From the NCBI RefSeq assembly GCF_014203235.1, contig NZ_JACHIN010000003.1, positions 426,154-490,153 on the forward strand: 64,000 nt of DNA. Reading direction: 5' to 3'. A model generated the notes under the pieces. The model ran no database searches and was not told the origin of the DNA. It saw only the letters and a list, made by a program, of their open reading frames with translations. A program made the position numbers and the translations under genes. Source of the stretch: Nonomuraea endophytica (GTDB taxonomy: Bacteria; Actinomycetota; Actinomycetes; Streptosporangiales; Streptosporangiaceae). Positions 8,007-16,764 of this stretch are shown here, in pieces (position 1 is the first letter of the stretch; every line of letters begins with the position of its first letter).

Positions 8007-9473
8007 TCAGGTGGGGCGTTTCAGCAGGGTGGGGGTGAGGCCGGGGGCGGGCATGGCGGGGTCGAGGGGGTGGATGGGGCGGGTCAGGCGGGTGTAGGGG
8101 AGCGCGGTCAGGTCCTGGCTCACGCCGCCGGGTGTGAGGGCGAGGATCGAGGCGGCGGCGGCGCGGTGCAGGTCGGGTTCCAGGTAGCCGATCTTGATGG
8201 CGGTCAGGTCGTGCTGCCACGGGTCGAGGTTCAGGTCGGTGAGGTCCTTCACGAGGTGGTACGGCTTGCGCCGCGTGGTCAGGACCGCGTAGACGCCTCC
8301 GGACCTCACCGCGGCCAGGTCGCCGCCTACCGGGTCGGCGCGGCGTACCGCGTGGACGGTGCCCTTCAGGGGCACGGGTGGGTCGCCGGAAAAGACGCCG
8401 CCTATCTGCAAGGTCACCTCGCCGCCGACGCCGGCCGTCATGCAGACGGCCACGGCCGGCGGGTCCACGCAGGATGCCCAGATCGCGGTCTTGCCGCCGT
8501 CGGTCAGCGCGGGGGTGGAGAGGAGGTCGGACAGGAAGAAGGACGCGTCGCCGGAGCCGCCGGCCGTGGGGTTGTCGCCGGAGTCGCTGATGAAGAACGG
8601 GCGCTGTGGCAAGGACAAGGCTTGTTCGATGGCGGCGCGGGGTGGCAGGGCGGGCATCGCGAAGGCGAAGTCGTCGCGGGAGCGCCACAGGGCTTCGGCG
8701 AGTTCGGTGGTGGCGGTGGTGACGGCCTCCGGGGAGGTGCCGGTGGTCAGGACGTTGACGCTGGAGCGCGGGGCGTCGGCCCAGGCGTAGCCGATCCAGA
8801 TCGAGGCGTCCAGGACGCCGGGGCGTCGCTCGATCTCCGGCAGGCGGGCGTAGATCGCGGCGGCCGGGTCCAGGCGGGTGCTGGTGCGTTCGCCGGGCAG
8901 CAGCAGCGGCAGCCGTACCCAGGAACGGACCACGTCCAGGTCCTCGGTCAGCGCGCGGACGAGCAGGCGGCAGGCGCGCTCGCGCGTCTCCTCGACGTCG
9001 ACGTGCGGGGCGGTGCGGTAGGCGGTGGGCAGGTCGACGAGTTCGGCGAAGCGGCGCGACACCTGGCCGTGCAGGTCCATGGAGGCGGCGATCGGCGCGG
9101 CGGGGCCGACGACGTCCCTGATCGCGGCGGCGAGACCGGCCTCGGCGTCGTCGCGGCCCTCGACGTGCATCGCGCCGTGCAGGTCGAGATAGACGCCGTC
9201 GAACGGCCCCGCCGTCCACAGCCCGGCGAGCAGTTCGGACTCCAGCCGTTCGTACGCCTCCCGGGTGACCTGGCCGCCCGGCAGCGCCCGCGCCACCAGG
9301 ATCGGGACGAACTCCACCCGGCCCCCCGACTCAGGCCACCGCCCAGAGTCCTGACAAAGAAACGGATAACGCGAAAAATCGTGCCAAAGGATGAAGTCGT
9401 CATAGCCCGTGCGGTGCGCGCTGAACGTGCTCGACTCCGTCCCGATGCCGCAGATCGCCACGCGCCTAGTCAC
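8007..9473 (-). CDS. M81-family (MlrC-like) metallopeptidase
   Basis: A 488-residue protein of the M81 family, related to microcystinase C (MlrC). Recognisable features are the start RVAICGIGTESSTFS, the block DGVYLDLHGAMHVEGRDDAE with probable metal-binding Asp and His, the repeat of that theme in AASMDLHGQVS, and SDSGDNPTAGGSGD near the middle. Family members hydrolyse small peptides and related amides in the cytoplasm. The GTG start at 9473 overlaps the stop of the upstream fucosidase gene by 8 bp, so translation is probably coupled. Longer upstream frames run antisense through or inside the fucosidase gene and are not used. Confidence 0.85.
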   Translation of the reverse strand: MTRRVAICGIGTESSTFSAHRTGYDDFILWHDFSRYPFLCQDSGRWPESGGRVEFVPILVARALPGGQVTREAYERLESELLAGLWTAGPFDGVYLDLHGAMHVEGRDDAEAGLAAAIRDVVGPAAPIAASMDLHGQVSRRFAELVDLPTAYRTAPHVDVEETRERACRLLVRALTEDLDVVRSWVRLPLLLPGERTSTRLDPAAAIYARLPEIERRPGVLDASIWIGYAWADAPRSSVNVLTTGTSPEAVTTATTELAEALWRSRDDFAFAMPALPPRAAIEQALSLPQRPFFISDSGDNPTAGGSGDASFFLSDLLSTPALTDGGKTAIWASCVDPPAVAVCMTAGVGGEVTLQIGGVFSGDPPVPLKGTVHAVRRADPVGGDLAAVRSGGVYAVLTTRRKPYHLVKDLTDLNLDPWQHDLTAIKIGYLEPDLHRAAAASILALTPGGVSQDLTALPYTRLTRPIHPLDPAMPAPGLTPTLLKRPT

Positions 9474-10692
9474 GGGTGTGGTCACGGTAGACCTCCAGTT
9501 CCCCGTCCAGACGGACCTCCAGCACCGTGCACAGCGGATCGAGGTCGGAGTCGGCCAGGTAGACGTACTCCCATCCGGGCACCTCGTGCAGCCCGCCGAA
9601 CCGCTCGTGCCGCAGCTCCGCGCCGCCGCCCAGCACGCGCACCGAGCTGACCTTGTTACGCACCCCGCGCAGCACCACGAACTCGTTGGGCCGGTCGAAC
9701 ACGAACAGATACAGCGTCCGCCGGTCGGCCGAGACCGTGCTGGCCCCGTTGAAGTGGCCGGGCGGCAGCCCGCGTCCCGTCGGGTAGATCGCCTCGGCAC
9801 GCGGCCGGATCCAGGCGCCCAGCTCCCGCAGCCGCGAGGACTGCTCGGGGGTGATCGTCCCGTCCGCGCGCGGTCCCACGTCGAGCAGCAGGTTGCCGCC
9901 GCCGCCGATGGTCTCGGCGAAGATCCGGACGAGCTGCCGCACCGACTTGTGGTTGGTGTCGTGCCCCTGGTGGCCCCACGAGTCGTTGATCGTCAGGCAC
10001 AGCTCCCAGGGCCCGGCCGGCGGCTCGATCGGCACGCCCTGCTCGGGCGTGGCGTAGTCGCCCTCACCCTGCATCCGCCCGTTGATCACGACCTTCGGCT
10101 GCCGGCCGAGCAGCTCCTCGCGCAGCTCGGTCATCCGCCAGGTCGCCGCGTCGCGCTCCCAGTCACCGTCGAACCACAGCAGGTCGGGCGCGTAGCGCTC
10201 CTGGAGCTCCCGCAGCTGCCCCCGGTGGAAGGCCAGGAACCGCTCCCACGCGGCCGGATCCTCCTTCCCCGGCTCCGGGTGGGAGAAGCGGTTGTCGCCG
10301 GTGCCCACGCTGGCGTAGTCGGGGTGCGACCAGTCCAGGTGCGAGAAGTACAGCCCGGCGTGCAGCCCGCGCTCGCGCATCGCGCTCACGTACTCGCCGA
10401 CGAAGTCGCGTTCGGTACGCAGCCCCGACAACGCCGTCGGCCAGAGCGCGAAACCGTCGTGGTGCTTGGCGGTCAGCACCGCGTAACGGGCACCGGCTTC
10501 GTCGAACAGATCCGACCACTGCGCCGCGTCGAAGCGGTCGGCGGTGAACCCGTCCACCTGCTTCATGTAGTCGTCGTAACCGACGCGTCCGTCGAAGAAA
10601 GACCACGACTCCGCCACGCCGTCGACGGCATAGATGCCCCAGTGGACGAAGATCCCCAGCTTGGCCTGGGGGAACCACGACTGTATCGCCAT
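9466..10692 (-). CDS. Alpha-L-fucosidase (GH29)
   Basis: A 408-residue glycoside hydrolase of family 29, which removes terminal alpha-L-fucose with retention. The N-terminal barrel shows the family hallmarks FPQAKLGIFVHWGIYAV, AKHHDGFALW (His77-His78 region) and LLWFDGDW, in which Asp175 is the expected nucleophile. A short beta-rich C-terminal part follows. No signal peptide is visible, so it should act on imported oligosaccharides. Its stop overlaps the start of the M81 gene. It is divergent from the UDP-glucose dehydrogenase gene across 119 bp. Confidence 0.92.
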   Translation of the reverse strand: MAIQSWFPQAKLGIFVHWGIYAVDGVAESWSFFDGRVGYDDYMKQVDGFTADRFDAAQWSDLFDEAGARYAVLTAKHHDGFALWPTALSGLRTERDFVGEYVSAMRERGLHAGLYFSHLDWSHPDYASVGTGDNRFSHPEPGKEDPAAWERFLAFHRGQLRELQERYAPDLLWFDGDWERDAATWRMTELREELLGRQPKVVINGRMQGEGDYATPEQGVPIEPPAGPWELCLTINDSWGHQGHDTNHKSVRQLVRIFAETIGGGGNLLLDVGPRADGTITPEQSSRLRELGAWIRPRAEAIYPTGRGLPPGHFNGASTVSADRRTLYLFVFDRPNEFVVLRGVRNKVSSVRVLGGGAELRHERFGGLHEVPGWEYVYLADSDLDPLCTVLEVRLDGELEVYRDHTRD

Positions 10693-10811
10693 GACCGGAA
10701 ATATCGCCTTTCATCGGATGTCTGGGGAACTACTATAGAAGCACCCCTCACCCCGATTTCCGGAGCCTGGTTCCGTTCGGGCACTCTTGCGGGGGAAGAG
10801 GTGAGGAAGAG

Positions 10812-12092
10812 ATGCGAAAGATCGCAGTTTTCGGGGCCGGCTACATCGGCCTGGTGACCGCCGCGTGCCTGGCCGAGCTCGGGCACACCGTCGCGGTCCG
10901 CGACATCCAGGACGAGCGCATCCGCCTCCTGAAAGCCGGGCGGGTGCCCATCCACGAGCCCGGCCTGGGCGAGCTGATCACGGGCAACGCCGAACGCCTC
11001 ACCTTCACGCTGAGCGCCGAGGAAGCCCTCGCCGGCACCGAGATCGTGTACGTCTGCGTGGACACCCCGCCGACCGCGGCCGGCGACGCCGACCTGTCGC
11101 GCGTCTGGTCGGTGATCGGGTCGCTGAAGGGCGCCGAGCACCTGAAGGCCGTCGTGGTGAAGAGCACGGTCCCGGTCGGCACCGGCGCGAGGGTACGGGC
11201 GGTGCTCGACGAGAGCGACCTGGCCCACGTCGGCTACGCCTCCAACCCCGAGTTCACCGCGGAAGGCCAGGCGGTGGCCGACTTCATGCGCCCGGACCGG
11301 GTCGTCGTCGGCGCGTCCGACGAGGGCGTGATCCGGCTCGTCACCGAACTGCACGAAGGCGTGGACGGGCCGGTCGAGGTGATGGACGTGGCCTCGGCCG
11401 AGATGGTCAAGCTGGCCAGCAACGCCATGCTCATGACCAGGATCAGCTTCATGAACGAGATCGCGGTGCTGTGCGAGCTGACCGGCGCGGACGTGGAGCA
11501 GGTCTCCAGGGCGGTCGGGCTGGACCACCGGATCGGCCCGCACTTCCTGCGCGCCGGCATCGGCTGGGGCGGCAGCTGCTTCCCCAAGGACTCCGAGGCG
11601 CTGAAGCAGCTCGCCAGCAACACCGGACACCACACTCAGCTGCTGAACGCCGCCATCGAGGTGAACAACCTGCAGAAGCGGCGGGCCATCCAGAAGCTGA
11701 AGGACGCGCTCGGCGGGCTCGGCGGCGCCAAGATCGCGGTGCTCGGCATGACGTTCAAGCCGGGCACCGACGACATGCGCGAGGCGCCGAGCACCGTGCT
11801 GGCCGCGCGGCTGCTGGCCGAGGGCGCCAAGGTGACGTGCTGGGACCCGCTGGCCCCGGACGGGCAGCCCGAGCCCTGGGCGTCAGCCGTGCGGCATGGC
11901 AGCCCGCAGGAGGCGCTGGCCGGTGCGGACGCCGCGATCCTCGCCACCGCCTGGCCCGAGCTGCGCGACGTGCCGTGGGCCGACGTCCGCGACACCATGC
12001 GCAGGCCGGTGCTGTTCGACGGCCGCAACCACCTCGACCCGGCCACCATGCGCGCACTCGGCTTCACCTATATGAGCGTCGGACGCCCCTAA
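10812..12092 (+). CDS. UDP-glucose 6-dehydrogenase / nucleotide-sugar dehydrogenase
   Basis: A 426-residue NAD-dependent dehydrogenase that oxidises UDP-glucose (or a related UDP sugar) twice to the uronic acid for cell-surface polysaccharide. The Rossmann motif GAGYIG is at residues 8-13, substrate motifs TVPVGTG and NPEFTAEG follow, and the catalytic cysteine is Cys256 in WGGSCFPKD. The C-terminal domain has the usual GMTFKPGTDDMREAPS. The ribosome site GAGGAAGAG precedes the ATG. No glycosyltransferase is adjacent, so the final glycan is unknown. It overlaps the end of the convergent KMO gene by 4 bp. Confidence 0.93.
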   Translation: MRKIAVFGAGYIGLVTAACLAELGHTVAVRDIQDERIRLLKAGRVPIHEPGLGELITGNAERLTFTLSAEEALAGTEIVYVCVDTPPTAAGDADLSRVWSVIGSLKGAEHLKAVVVKSTVPVGTGARVRAVLDESDLAHVGYASNPEFTAEGQAVADFMRPDRVVVGASDEGVIRLVTELHEGVDGPVEVMDVASAEMVKLASNAMLMTRISFMNEIAVLCELTGADVEQVSRAVGLDHRIGPHFLRAGIGWGGSCFPKDSEALKQLASNTGHHTQLLNAAIEVNNLQKRRAIQKLKDALGGLGGAKIAVLGMTFKPGTDDMREAPSTVLAARLLAEGAKVTCWDPLAPDGQPEPWASAVRHGSPQEALAGADAAILATAWPELRDVPWADVRDTMRRPVLFDGRNHLDPATMRALGFTYMSVGRP

Positions 12093-13387
12093 GCCCTGAG
12101 GCGCCGCACCGCCCCGAACACCAGCGCCGCCGCACCCAGCGCCGCGAGCGCGCCGAGAACCTGCTGCTGGCGGCGGACCCGGCGGCGCACCCGCGCGTAC
12201 GGGACGGTGGAGAAGGAGATCAGCTCGTAGCGCGAGACGTAGCGGCCGGGCAGCGCCTCCTGCAGGGCGTGCTCGGCCCGCCTGGCCAGCCGGTAGACGG
12301 GCGAGGCGACCTTGTCGCGCATCTCGACGAAGTTCGCCAGCGCCATCTCGGCGATCGCCTCGGTGTCGGCCCGCCGCCGCCGCTCGAACGTCGGCAGCGC
12401 GCGGGCCCAGTCGTCGCCGGTCTCGTCCAGGCAGCGGTCGAGCACCACGACGTCCTCGAACGCGCAGTTCGCGCCCTGCCCGTAGAAGGGCACGATCGCG
12501 TGCGCCGCGTCGCCGATGAGCCCCACACGCCCGCCCGCCTGCCACGGTACGGCCCGCACCGTGCCCAGCCGCCCGACGGGGTTGGCCGCGAAGTCGTCCA
12601 CCAGATCGGGGATGAGCGGGACCGCGTCCGGATACACCTCGCCGAAGTGCCGGGCGACCGCCTCCGGTGAGCCGAGCGCGTCGAAGTCCTCGTCCGGCCA
12701 GAACAGCGTGCACGTGAACGAGTGGTCCGGGTTCGGCAGCGCGATCATCATGGAGGTGCCGCGCGGCCAGATGTGCAGCGCGCCCGGGTCCATCGCGAAC
12801 TCGCCGTCGCGCGCCGGGATCGTCAGCTCCTTGTAGCCGTGGCCGAGGAAGTCGGTGCGCTCGCGCAGCCCCGCGTGCTCGGCCAGCCGCGCCCGTACGG
12901 CGGAGCCCGCCCCGTCGGCGCCCAGCACCACGGCCGCCTTCTCCTCCTGCCCGCCCTCGAAGCGCATGGTCCCGGTGACCGGGTCCAGCCCGGTGAGCCG
13001 GTGCTCGAAGCGGACTTCGGCGTGCTGTTCGGCGGCGTTCAGGAGGGCGGCGTTGAGCCGCGCCCGGCTGATCGAGTTGATCGAGCGGAGCCCGTCGGAG
13101 CTGTAGAGCTGCAGGTCCAGCTCGCCCCGCACCGGGTGGATCAGCCGGCCGCGCATGGGCAGCGCCTCGGCCATGACCTGCTCCTCCAGGCCGATGCCGC
13201 GCAGCGCCGACAGCCCGCGCTCCGACAGCGCGAGGTTGATCGAGCGGCCGCGCTCGGCGCCCTCGGCGCGCGGGTCGGGCCGCCGCTCGTAGAGCGTGAC
13301 CTGATGCCCGCGCCTGGCCAGGTAGCAGGCGAGCAGGCACCCGGCCAGCCCGGCGCCGACGATCGCGACCTCTTGGGAACCTGCCAC
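12089..13387 (-). CDS. kmo: Kynurenine 3-monooxygenase, with C-terminal membrane anchor
   Basis: A 432-residue FAD-dependent hydroxylase converting L-kynurenine to 3-hydroxykynurenine. Motifs are GAGLAG near residue 11, the family sequence GRSINLALSERG, VLGADGAGSAVR, and the second FAD motif GDAAHAIVPFYGQGANCAFED (split here only by position). The last 20 residues before RRLRA are hydrophobic (LGALAALGAAALVFGAV), suggesting a tail anchor like that of mitochondrial KMO. GTG at 13387 is chosen because AGGAG lies 7 bases upstream. It follows the tryptophan dioxygenase gene by 11 bp, so the two act in one operon. Confidence 0.9.
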   Translation of the reverse strand: MAGSQEVAIVGAGLAGCLLACYLARRGHQVTLYERRPDPRAEGAERGRSINLALSERGLSALRGIGLEEQVMAEALPMRGRLIHPVRGELDLQLYSSDGLRSINSISRARLNAALLNAAEQHAEVRFEHRLTGLDPVTGTMRFEGGQEEKAAVVLGADGAGSAVRARLAEHAGLRERTDFLGHGYKELTIPARDGEFAMDPGALHIWPRGTSMMIALPNPDHSFTCTLFWPDEDFDALGSPEAVARHFGEVYPDAVPLIPDLVDDFAANPVGRLGTVRAVPWQAGGRVGLIGDAAHAIVPFYGQGANCAFEDVVVLDRCLDETGDDWARALPTFERRRRADTEAIAEMALANFVEMRDKVASPVYRLARRAEHALQEALPGRYVSRYELISFSTVPYARVRRRVRRQQQVLGALAALGAAALVFGAVRRLRA

Positions 13388-13398
13388 GGGAAAACTCC

Positions 13399-14232
13399 TC
13401 ACATGAAGGTGCGGGCGGTCCACAGCTCGGGGAAGACGGTCCGCGCCATGCTGCGCTCCAGCCAGACGAGGCCGGCCGAGCCGCCGCTGCCGGCCTTGGC
13501 GCCCATGGCCCGCTTCACCGACTGCAGGTGGTGGTAGCGCCAGTCGCCGAAGCGCTGGGCGACCTCGGTGAGCGCCTCGCCGAGCAGGCGCAGGTGGTTG
13601 TCGGGGCCGGTGTCGGCGTAGATGGTCACCCAGGCCTGGACGACCTGCTCGGGCTCGTCGGCGAGGCCGCGGCGGCGCAGCAGTTCCAGCGTCTCGTCCC
13701 ACAGCGAGGGCGCCTCGAAGCTCTCGCGCAGCTCGGCGTGGACCTTGGGCTGGCCGCGGAAGGGGCGCATGAGCTGCTCGGACTTGAGGCCGAGGGTGAA
13801 CTCCAGGTGCCGGTACATGGCCGACTGGAAGCCGGAGCCCTCGCCGAGCAGGTCGCGGAAGCGGTTGAACTCGGCCGGCGTCATCCAGCGCAGCCCCTGC
13901 CAGGAGGCGTTGAGCGCCTCCAGGTGCAGCGCGGACCTGCGCAGCGGGGCCAGCGACGCCCAGACGTCGTCTCCGGCCAGGAGGTCCTGGGCGTGGCGCA
14001 GCTCGTAGCGGATCAGCCCGAAGTAGAGCTCCATGACCTGGCTGACCATGAGGAAGGACATCTCGCCCGGGTCATCGCTGAGCGGGGTCTGCAGGGCGTG
14101 CAGCGTACTCGCGCGGACATAGCGGTCGTAGGGCGCCTGCCGCTCGAACTCGAGCGTGGGCGCGCCGCCGTTGGCCTGGGCCCGCTCCTGCCGTTGGAGT
14201 GCGGTGATCGGGGTGACATCCATGTGGCTCAT
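13399..14232 (-). CDS. kynA: Tryptophan 2,3-dioxygenase
   Basis: A 277-residue haem enzyme that opens the tryptophan indole ring to N-formylkynurenine. Recognisable family blocks are EMSFLMVSQVMELYF, the region LLGEGSGFQSAMYRHLEF, and WRYHHLQSVKRAMG followed by KAGSGGS, which carry the haem-ligand histidine and the substrate ammonium-binding loop. I chose the ATG at 14232; a second ATG three codons later is equally possible and neither has a clear ribosome site. The downstream gene is KMO. Formamidase and kynureninase genes are not present in the window. It is divergent from an Lrp-type regulator, which probably responds to an aromatic amino acid. Confidence 0.93.
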   Translation of the reverse strand: MSHMDVTPITALQRQERAQANGGAPTLEFERQAPYDRYVRASTLHALQTPLSDDPGEMSFLMVSQVMELYFGLIRYELRHAQDLLAGDDVWASLAPLRRSALHLEALNASWQGLRWMTPAEFNRFRDLLGEGSGFQSAMYRHLEFTLGLKSEQLMRPFRGQPKVHAELRESFEAPSLWDETLELLRRRGLADEPEQVVQAWVTIYADTGPDNHLRLLGEALTEVAQRFGDWRYHHLQSVKRAMGAKAGSGGSAGLVWLERSMARTVFPELWTARTFM

Positions 14233-14337
14233 GATGCCCGCGCGGGCCCCGCGCGTGGAATGACGATCCAACGGCCTTTAGGGTGTTTCACCAGGCGGAT
14301 GGCGCCTAATTTTGCCTTCTGGGTTTCGGTGGTGAAA

Positions 14338-14775
14338 GTGGACGAGATGGATTGGCTGCTGTTGCGTGAGCTGCAGGCCGACGCGCGGCTGTCCTTCAGC
14401 GAGCTGTCGCGGCGGGTGCACCTGTCGCCGCCCGCGGTGGCCGAGCGGGTGCGGAAGCTGGAGGAGGCCGGGGTGATCGCCGGCTACCGGGCGCACGTGG
14501 ACCCCCGGGCGGCGGGGCGCGGCGTGGTGGCGCTGGTCACGATGTCCTGCTACGGGCCGGGGTGCGTGCTGCGGCACCCGGACGTGCTGGACTCCTCCGA
14601 CATCTTCGAGGTGCACCGGGTCACCGGCGGGGCCTGCTGCGTGCTCCGGGTCGCGGTCGCGACGATGACCGACTTCGAGGGGCTGATCGACCGGCTTGCC
14701 GGGTACGGCACGCCGAGCAGCTCGATGGTCCTGTCGACCCCGGTCCCCTGGCGAGCCACCCTGCCCCCGAGCTAG
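14338..14775 (+). CDS. Lrp/AsnC-family regulator of the kynurenine genes
   Basis: A 145-residue Lrp-type regulator: helix-turn-helix DWLLLRELQADARLSFSELSRR then LSPPAVAERVRKLEEAGVI, followed by a RAM ligand-binding domain (GRGVVALVTMSC..., VHRVTGGACCVLRVAVATM). The GTG at 14338 gives the normal family length; GTG codons at 14329 and 14332 and an ATG at 14347 are alternatives. It faces the tryptophan dioxygenase gene, 105 bp away, which suggests control by tryptophan or kynurenine. The C-terminal domain contains more cysteines than usual (CYGPGC, GGACC), which may matter for ligand or redox response but could be chance. Confidence 0.85.
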   Translation: MDEMDWLLLRELQADARLSFSELSRRVHLSPPAVAERVRKLEEAGVIAGYRAHVDPRAAGRGVVALVTMSCYGPGCVLRHPDVLDSSDIFEVHRVTGGACCVLRVAVATMTDFEGLIDRLAGYGTPSSSMVLSTPVPWRATLPPS

Positions 14776-14790
14776 CGGGGACGAGTGCGG

Positions 14791-14807
14791 TAGGTTAGCC
14801 TAACCTA
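14791..14807. promoter_or_regulatory. IdeR/DtxR iron box
   Basis: TAGGTTAGCCTAACCTA is a perfect palindrome with 8-base arms about one central base and fits the IdeR/DtxR operator consensus. It lies 29 bp upstream of the siderophore-interaction gene, so the downstream operon should be repressed when iron is plentiful. Confidence 0.92.
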
Positions 14808-14836
14808 AATCCCCCGTGTGATCAGTGGAGTTTGTC

Positions 14837-15742
14837 GTGGTTGAACCCTTTCGCTTGTTCGATGTGCAGGTGCGGGGGCTGGAGTTGCTCAGCCCGTCGT
14901 TCCTGCGCGTGACCTTCACCGGGGAGGACCTCGACCTCTTCGCCGACAACGGGTACGACCAGCGGATCAAACTCATCTTCCCCCTGCCCGGCCACGGCCT
15001 GACGCAGTTCCCGACCGGCCCCGACTGGTTCCAGCGCTGGCGGGCCCTGCCCCAGGACCGCTGCAACCCGATGCGCACCTATACGGTCCGCAACGTGCGC
15101 CCCGACGTGCGCGAGGTGGACGTGGACGTGGTGCTGCACGGCGACGGCGGCCCCGCCGCGCGCTGGGCCGGCGCCGTCCGGCCCGGCGACGAGATCGCGC
15201 TGTTCGGCCCCGACGTCCGCTACGGCGAGCCGCACGGCGGCCTGGAGTTCCGCCCGCCGGAGGGCACCGGCGCCATCCTGATGGCCGGCGACGAGACCGC
15301 CGCCCCGGCGATCTGCGCCACCCTGGAGCGACTGCCCGCCGGCACCCGCGGCGAGGCGCTCATCGAGGTGCCGCACACCACCGACTTCCTGCCGGTCGAC
15401 GCCCCGGGCGAGGTCACCGTCACGTGGCTGGCCCGCGAGGGCGGCGAACACGGCGACAAGCTCATCCCGGCCGTCGAGGCGGCCGCCGGACGCCTGCTTC
15501 CCGACCACAAGCCCGCCGACTCCTTCGAGGACATCGACTTTAGCGAAATAGACGTCGACGTCGACGAGCTCTGGGAGGTGCCGGAAGAGCAGGCGGAGGG
15601 CCCCCTGTACGCCTGGCTGGCCGGAGAAGCGGCGATGATCAGAGCCCTGCGGCGCCACCTGGTGGCCGAGCGTGGCATGGACAAGCGCGCGGTGGCCTTC
15701 ATGGGCTACTGGCGCATGGGCAGGGCGGAGAACAACGCGTGA
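14837..15742 (+). CDS. Siderophore-interacting flavoprotein (ViuB/SIP family)
   Basis: A 301-residue cytoplasmic ferric-siderophore reductase. The FAD-binding barrel shows MRTYTVRNVR, followed by the block GPDVRYGE and the NAD(P)-binding part GAILMAGDETAAPAICATLE. The C terminus FMGYWRMGRAE is a family signature. These enzymes release iron by reduction from imported siderophores. GTG at 14837 has GGAG six bases upstream; the GTG four codons earlier does not. The gene is first in an iron-box-controlled operon and its stop overlaps the start of the binding-protein gene (GTGA). An acidic stretch (about residues 225-240) is unusual but in the linker. Confidence 0.92.
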   Translation: MVEPFRLFDVQVRGLELLSPSFLRVTFTGEDLDLFADNGYDQRIKLIFPLPGHGLTQFPTGPDWFQRWRALPQDRCNPMRTYTVRNVRPDVREVDVDVVLHGDGGPAARWAGAVRPGDEIALFGPDVRYGEPHGGLEFRPPEGTGAILMAGDETAAPAICATLERLPAGTRGEALIEVPHTTDFLPVDAPGEVTVTWLAREGGEHGDKLIPAVEAAAGRLLPDHKPADSFEDIDFSEIDVDVDELWEVPEEQAEGPLYAWLAGEAAMIRALRRHLVAERGMDKRAVAFMGYWRMGRAENNA

Positions 15743-16764
15743 AGCGCATCATCCTGGCGGTCGCCGTCCTCCTGGGCACGGTCGCCTGCGCCCCGGACAA
15801 CCTGGCCGCCGCCCCGGCCACGAGCGCGCCGGCGGCGAAGGGGTTCACCCCGGTCACCATCGAGCACAAGTACGGCAGCACCACCGTCAAGGCCCCGCCC
15901 CAGCGGGTGGTCACCGTCGGCCTCGTCGAGCAGGACGCCCTGCTCGCCCTGGGCGTGGTCCCGGTGGGCACCACCGAGTGGTTCGGCGAGCACCCCGGCG
16001 CCGTCGGCCCCTGGGCCAAGGACAAGCTGGGCGGCGCGGCCGTACCCCAGGTGCTGAAGGACACCGGCACCGGACCGCAGGCCGAGAAGATCGCGGCGCT
16101 GCGCCCCGACCTGATCATCGGCCTGTACTCCGGGCTGACCAAGGAGCAGTACGCGACGCTGTCGCAGATCGCCCCCACCGTCGCCCAGCCGAAGCAGTAC
16201 ATCGACTACGGCATCCCGTGGCAGGAGCTCACCAGGACGATCGGCTCGATCGTCGGCAAGCCCGCCGAGGCCGACACGATGGTCAAGGGCGTCGAGGCGC
16301 GCTTCGAGCAGATCAAGAAGGACAACCCGCCCTTCGCCGGCGCGGGCGCGCTGATGGTCAGCATGTACGAGGGGTACTTCGTCTTCGGCAGCCAGGACCC
16401 GCGCAGCCGCCTGCTGGCCTCGCTCGGCTTCCAGCTCCCGCCCGACCTGGACAAGGTGATCGGCGACAAGTTCGGCGCCAACATCAGCCGCGAGCGGCTC
16501 GACCTGCTCGACCGGGACGTGCTGATCTGGAGCGTCACCAACGCCGACAAGGACGTGGCCACGCTGCGCGGCGACGGCGTCTACAAGAACCTCAAGGTGG
16601 CCAAGGAGGCCCGCGAGGTGTTCGTCGTGGACGGCACCGACTTCGCCGACTCCGCCTCCTTCATCACGGTGCTCAGCCTGCCGTACCTGCTGGACCGGCT
16701 GGTTCCCATGCTGTCGGCGGCGGTCGACGGCAAGCCGGAGACCAAGCCAGAACCCTCCTCGTGA
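15739..16764 (+). CDS. Iron-siderophore ABC transporter substrate-binding lipoprotein
   Basis: A 341-residue FecB/FepB-type binding protein. A short signal peptide ends in TVAC, with Cys17 as the probable lipidated residue. The mature protein has the family opening VTIEHKYGSTTVKAPPQRVVTVGL and the pattern LRPDLIIGLYSGLTKEQY. It captures a ferric siderophore outside the membrane and hands it to the two FecCD permeases encoded next. Starts and stops overlap on both sides (GTGA), so translation is coupled through the operon. Confidence 0.92.
   Translation: MKRIILAVAVLLGTVACAPDNLAAAPATSAPAAKGFTPVTIEHKYGSTTVKAPPQRVVTVGLVEQDALLALGVVPVGTTEWFGEHPGAVGPWAKDKLGGAAVPQVLKDTGTGPQAEKIAALRPDLIIGLYSGLTKEQYATLSQIAPTVAQPKQYIDYGIPWQELTRTIGSIVGKPAEADTMVKGVEARFEQIKKDNPPFAGAGALMVSMYEGYFVFGSQDPRSRLLASLGFQLPPDLDKVIGDKFGANISRERLDLLDRDVLIWSVTNADKDVATLRGDGVYKNLKVAKEAREVFVVDGTDFADSASFITVLSLPYLLDRLVPMLSAAVDGKPETKPEPSS

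Noticed and set aside
12089-14232. Part of an actinomycin-type or other biosynthetic gene cluster
   Set aside because: Only TDO and KMO are present; no NRPS, PKS or tailoring genes are found in the window.
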